DNA of 7,657 nt from assembly GCA_026984275.1 (NCBI GenBank), contig JALSSM010000408.1:1-7657 (forward strand), read 5' to 3'. Below, in pieces: positions 5,886 through 7,657 of the stretch (position 1 is its first letter; the number at the start of each line of letters is the position of its first letter). Source of the DNA: Gammaproteobacteria bacterium. GTDB lineage: Bacteria > Pseudomonadota > Gammaproteobacteria > CAJXQU01. The position numbers and the translations under genes are program-made. Under the pieces are notes generated by a model. That model searched no databases and had not been told where the DNA came from. It worked only from the letters and a program-made list of their open reading frames with translations.

Positions 5886-7027
5886 TAGTAAACTTCGAAT
5901 TCTTCTTTCATTGTGAGTCCAAATTGATCTGCATAGGGTTCAAATTCTTTCAGTGTGTAGAAACCCTGGCAGGGGAAAGCGCCGGTTGTTTTGTGATCAG
6001 TTCCTAATTCCCCAGACAGCAGTTTCTTTGTAATGATAATCGTTGAGAGTGTTGGAATATACGGGCCAACACCATTCGGTGCATAAAGTGTCCATTTTAT
6101 TTTGTTTCTTTTACCTTCGTAGTCATGACCAAATATTTTTACCTGCATACAACCATCGTCTGTTCCAAAGGATGAAAAAAGATCGCTGGTTTTTATGATC
6201 AGTTTTGTCAGCGGTGCCCAGTTTTTCACCAGTTTAATTTTCGACAAAAATGCCATTGCGACCATACTCAAATGTAAAAAAGGCAGTTCAAGACCAGCCT
6301 GAAATTGAACTGATTTTTCAACAGAATATCGTTCCGGGAAGAGTTCCAGATCTGGCAGATCAACATTGGCTAGCCAGCGTTTTCCGACAATGCCGCCAAA
6401 GTCTACTTTACGAGCATCCATCCAGCCATAGACTTTTTGCCATTGACCATTTTGGAAGACTGAGAATGGATGACCGGTGTAAGAAAGAATTCCTTTAACT
6501 GTCGCTGCGCCCCTTTCGGCCTTGTTGCCGGGGACGATCGCAATGTCGATGTCTTCGATCCTGAACAGGTGATCATGATAGTAATCCAGAACTGTAGAAG
6601 ATAATCCTGGAACGGAACTCGCACCACTGACGATTAGCACATTATTTTTTCGAGCCTGATCATCCAGTTTTTTAATATCACAAACAAAGCGGCGATCATC
6701 AGCCAGATCAACATAATGCGCGCCAACATTGATGCAAACTTCTGGTACGCGATAGTCCTGCCCCTGAAATGGCCTGCTGGTGTGGATGACGATATCTGGT
6801 GAAAGTTCTTTTAAACAGGATTCGAGATCAGGTTTGTTAATATCCAGCTCAATGGCTTTTAGATTCGCCCGTGATCTGCTTTGTAATTGCTCGATGAGTC
6901 GTTGGGCTTTGTTTTTATTTCGACCAGCGATCAATATAGTCGTATTCGGAAGATCAACCAGGCTTTCAACAATTCGTTTTCCAAAATTCCCATAGCCGCC
7001 GATCATTAAAACTGTTTTTTGAGACAT
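5885..7027 (-). CDS. Saccharopine dehydrogenase-like NAD(P)-binding oxidoreductase
   Basis: A 380-residue protein beginning with a clear Rossmann fold: VLMIGGYGNFGKRIV at 6-20 contains GxGxxG (G11, G13, G16), and the second strand ends ILIAGRN at 31-37, where the Arg suggests NADP preference. Downstream landmarks typical of the saccharopine-dehydrogenase NADP-binding family are DIVIHTSRPF at 78-87, GAHYVDLADDRRFV at 102-115 and SGASSVPGLSSTVLD at 134-148. The family includes lysine-pathway enzymes and trans-acting enoyl reductases; this short, single-gene form without lysine genes is more likely an uncharacterised reductase. There is no signal peptide; a hydrophobic stretch around 249-263 could contact a membrane. 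The ATG lies 5 nt after the stop of the small upstream gene, with no strong Shine-Dalgarno, and the stop overlaps the next start, so all four genes look co-translated. Confidence 0.88.
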   Translation of the reverse strand: MSQKTVLMIGGYGNFGKRIVESLVDLPNTTILIAGRNKNKAQRLIEQLQSRSRANLKAIELDINKPDLESCLKELSPDIVIHTSRPFQGQDYRVPEVCINVGAHYVDLADDRRFVCDIKKLDDQARKNNVLIVSGASSVPGLSSTVLDYYHDHLFRIEDIDIAIVPGNKAERGAATVKGILSYTGHPFSVFQNGQWQKVYGWMDARKVDFGGIVGKRWLANVDLPDLELFPERYSVEKSVQFQAGLELPFLHLSMVAMAFLSKIKLVKNWAPLTKLIIKTSDLFSSFGTDDGCMQVKIFGHDYEGKRNKIKWTLYAPNGVGPYIPTLSTIIITKKLLSGELGTDHKTTGAFPCQGFYTLKEFEPYADQFGLTMKEEFEVY

Positions 7028-7032
7028 ATAAA

Positions 7033-7281
7033 TTACCAGCGATATTTATCAAACTTTTCCGGGTTTGCCCAATAGCGACTATTCAACCAGTCAGGAGCTT
7101 TCTTGTAGTTATTCCTTGCGAAATACCAGGCATGAAATGTTTTATTCTGATCTTCGCTTTTTGCAATTTTTCGCAAATTTAATCCGAGCAGATCGGTATC
7201 CTTCCGTTTTGAACGATCATTAATGATCAATAAAATTTCACGGACATGAGTATCCCTTATCTGTGCGATCAGGTTTTCCAT
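7033..7281 (-). CDS. Orphan small protein, 82 residues, first gene of the operon
   Basis: Not recognised. The ATG at 7281 is preferred over the in-frame GTG at 7288-7290 because AAGGTG lies 6 nt before it, whereas the GTG itself falls within that Shine-Dalgarno. The product is soluble: an N-terminal part that looks helical (LIAQIRDTHVREILLIIND), a basic central segment (RSKRKDTD, LRKIAKSE) and an aromatic, Trp/Tyr-rich C-terminus (HAWYFARNNY, WLNSRYWANP, ending KYRW). No cysteines and no membrane segment. The C-terminal aromatic cluster looks like a conserved small domain but I cannot name it. It is 5 nt upstream of the oxidoreductase gene, so it is presumably part of the same unit and could be a regulatory or accessory subunit. 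Confidence 0.7.
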   Translation of the reverse strand: MENLIAQIRDTHVREILLIINDRSKRKDTDLLGLNLRKIAKSEDQNKTFHAWYFARNNYKKAPDWLNSRYWANPEKFDKYRW

Positions 7282-7343
7282 TCTTCGCACCTTTATTCGA
7301 TTTAATCATTTTCCCACAGGAAGGCTTCGAGTACTATTCCACT
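7282..7343. promoter_or_regulatory. Divergent intergenic region between four-gene operon and yrfG-like gene
   Basis: Only 62 bp separate the two opposing start codons, so the promoters of both units must lie here or overlap the genes. The minus-strand AAGGTG for the 82-residue gene is clear. On the plus strand AGGAAGG (7318-7324) is the only good ribosome site for the nucleotidase gene, but it lies about 19 nt before its ATG. TACTAT at 7332-7337 resembles a -10 hexamer but has no matching -35. Confidence 0.45.
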
Positions 7344-7657
7344 ATGAAACCCGACTGGAATGAAATTGATACGGTATTTCTCGATATGGATGGTACATTG
7401 CTGGATCTGTATTTTGACAGTTATTTCTGGCTAACCCATTTGCCGAAACGCTATGCAGAACATCATGGTCTTGATGAGCAACAGGCAAAAGAACATATCA
7501 TCCCAAAGCTCAGGGAAAAGGAAGGGACGCTGGAATGGTATTGTCTGGATCACTGGTCTGATCTGTTTCAGCTGGATCTCGCAACTCTGAAACATGAAGT
7601 AAACCATTTAATCCGTTATCGCCCTTCTGCCAGAGAATTTCTGCAAACACTAAAAGA
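7344..7657 (+). CDS. yrfG: HAD-family GMP/IMP nucleotidase, YrfG type (3' end outside window)
   Basis: The first 104 codons are visible. HAD motif I is VFLDMDGTLLD at 11-21 (nucleophile D14, acid D16), followed by LYFDSYFWLTHLPKRYAEHHG and by TLEWYCLDHWSDLF at 62-75, a pattern I recognise from the N-terminus and cap of E. coli YrfG, a cytosolic 5'-nucleotidase acting on GMP and IMP. The full protein should be about 220 residues, so motifs II-IV lie beyond the edge. No alternative start codon lies in frame in the short upstream interval, so the ATG at 7344 is secure in spite of the long distance from the AGGAAGG site. It is transcribed away from the four-gene operon. If the assignment is right, it supports a gammaproteobacterial host. 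Confidence 0.85.
   Translation, partial: MKPDWNEIDTVFLDMDGTLLDLYFDSYFWLTHLPKRYAEHHGLDEQQAKEHIIPKLREKEGTLEWYCLDHWSDLFQLDLATLKHEVNHLIRYRPSAREFLQTLK

Noticed and set aside
1..7657. CRISPR array, rRNA or tRNA genes
   Set aside because: No regularly spaced repeats and no tRNA or rRNA signature sequences were found on either strand.

Overview
The window looks like chromosomal DNA of a moderately AT-rich gammaproteobacterium. The evidence is the start of a YrfG-type GMP/IMP nucleotidase at the right edge (DMDGTLLD motif followed by the family's aromatic YFDSYFW stretch) and a PurC of about 298 residues. I cannot name a genus. Host-like DNA at both ends is very rich in GATC (about 14 sites per kb by hand count). 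The middle (about 2.76-4.69 kb) is more AT-rich, close to the GATC frequency expected by chance, and holds accessory genes.

Left block (1-2470, minus strand): purC (SAICAR synthase, TTG start) runs with a 4-nt ATGA overlap into a long gene that leaves the window. That gene is a fusion of a complete acetate kinase (AckA, residues 1 to about 385) with a PduL-type phosphotransacylase (from about residue 398). One polypeptide would therefore carry both steps of acetyl-CoA to acetate plus ATP. The fusion is the most notable coding feature here.

Middle block (2471-5032): about 340 bp upstream of purC carries a hairpin and a frame broken by one amber codon. Next comes a plus-strand pair, a 22-codon ORF with a good Shine-Dalgarno and a 145-residue membrane-anchored orphan protein. 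A minus-strand acyltransferase-3 membrane protein (OafA type) follows, then a truncated PepSY-associated TM gene. A 31-bp imperfect direct repeat (29/31) lies on each side of the acyltransferase. The right copy sits inside a 140-bp MITE-like element (4894-5033) with about 20-nt terminal inverted repeats and an internal 20-bp inverted repeat. This element abuts the PepSY remnant on one side and the stop codon of the DoxX gene on the other.

Right block (5033-7281, minus strand): four tightly packed genes, in transcription order an 82-residue orphan protein, a saccharopine-dehydrogenase-like NAD(P) oxidoreductase, a DUF2269-type membrane protein and a DoxX-like membrane protein. Spacing runs from +7 to -1 nt, so they look like one operon. 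A reductase working with small membrane proteins is plausible, but the substrate is unknown. The yrfG-like gene is divergent from this operon across a short shared intergenic region and leaves the window at the right edge.
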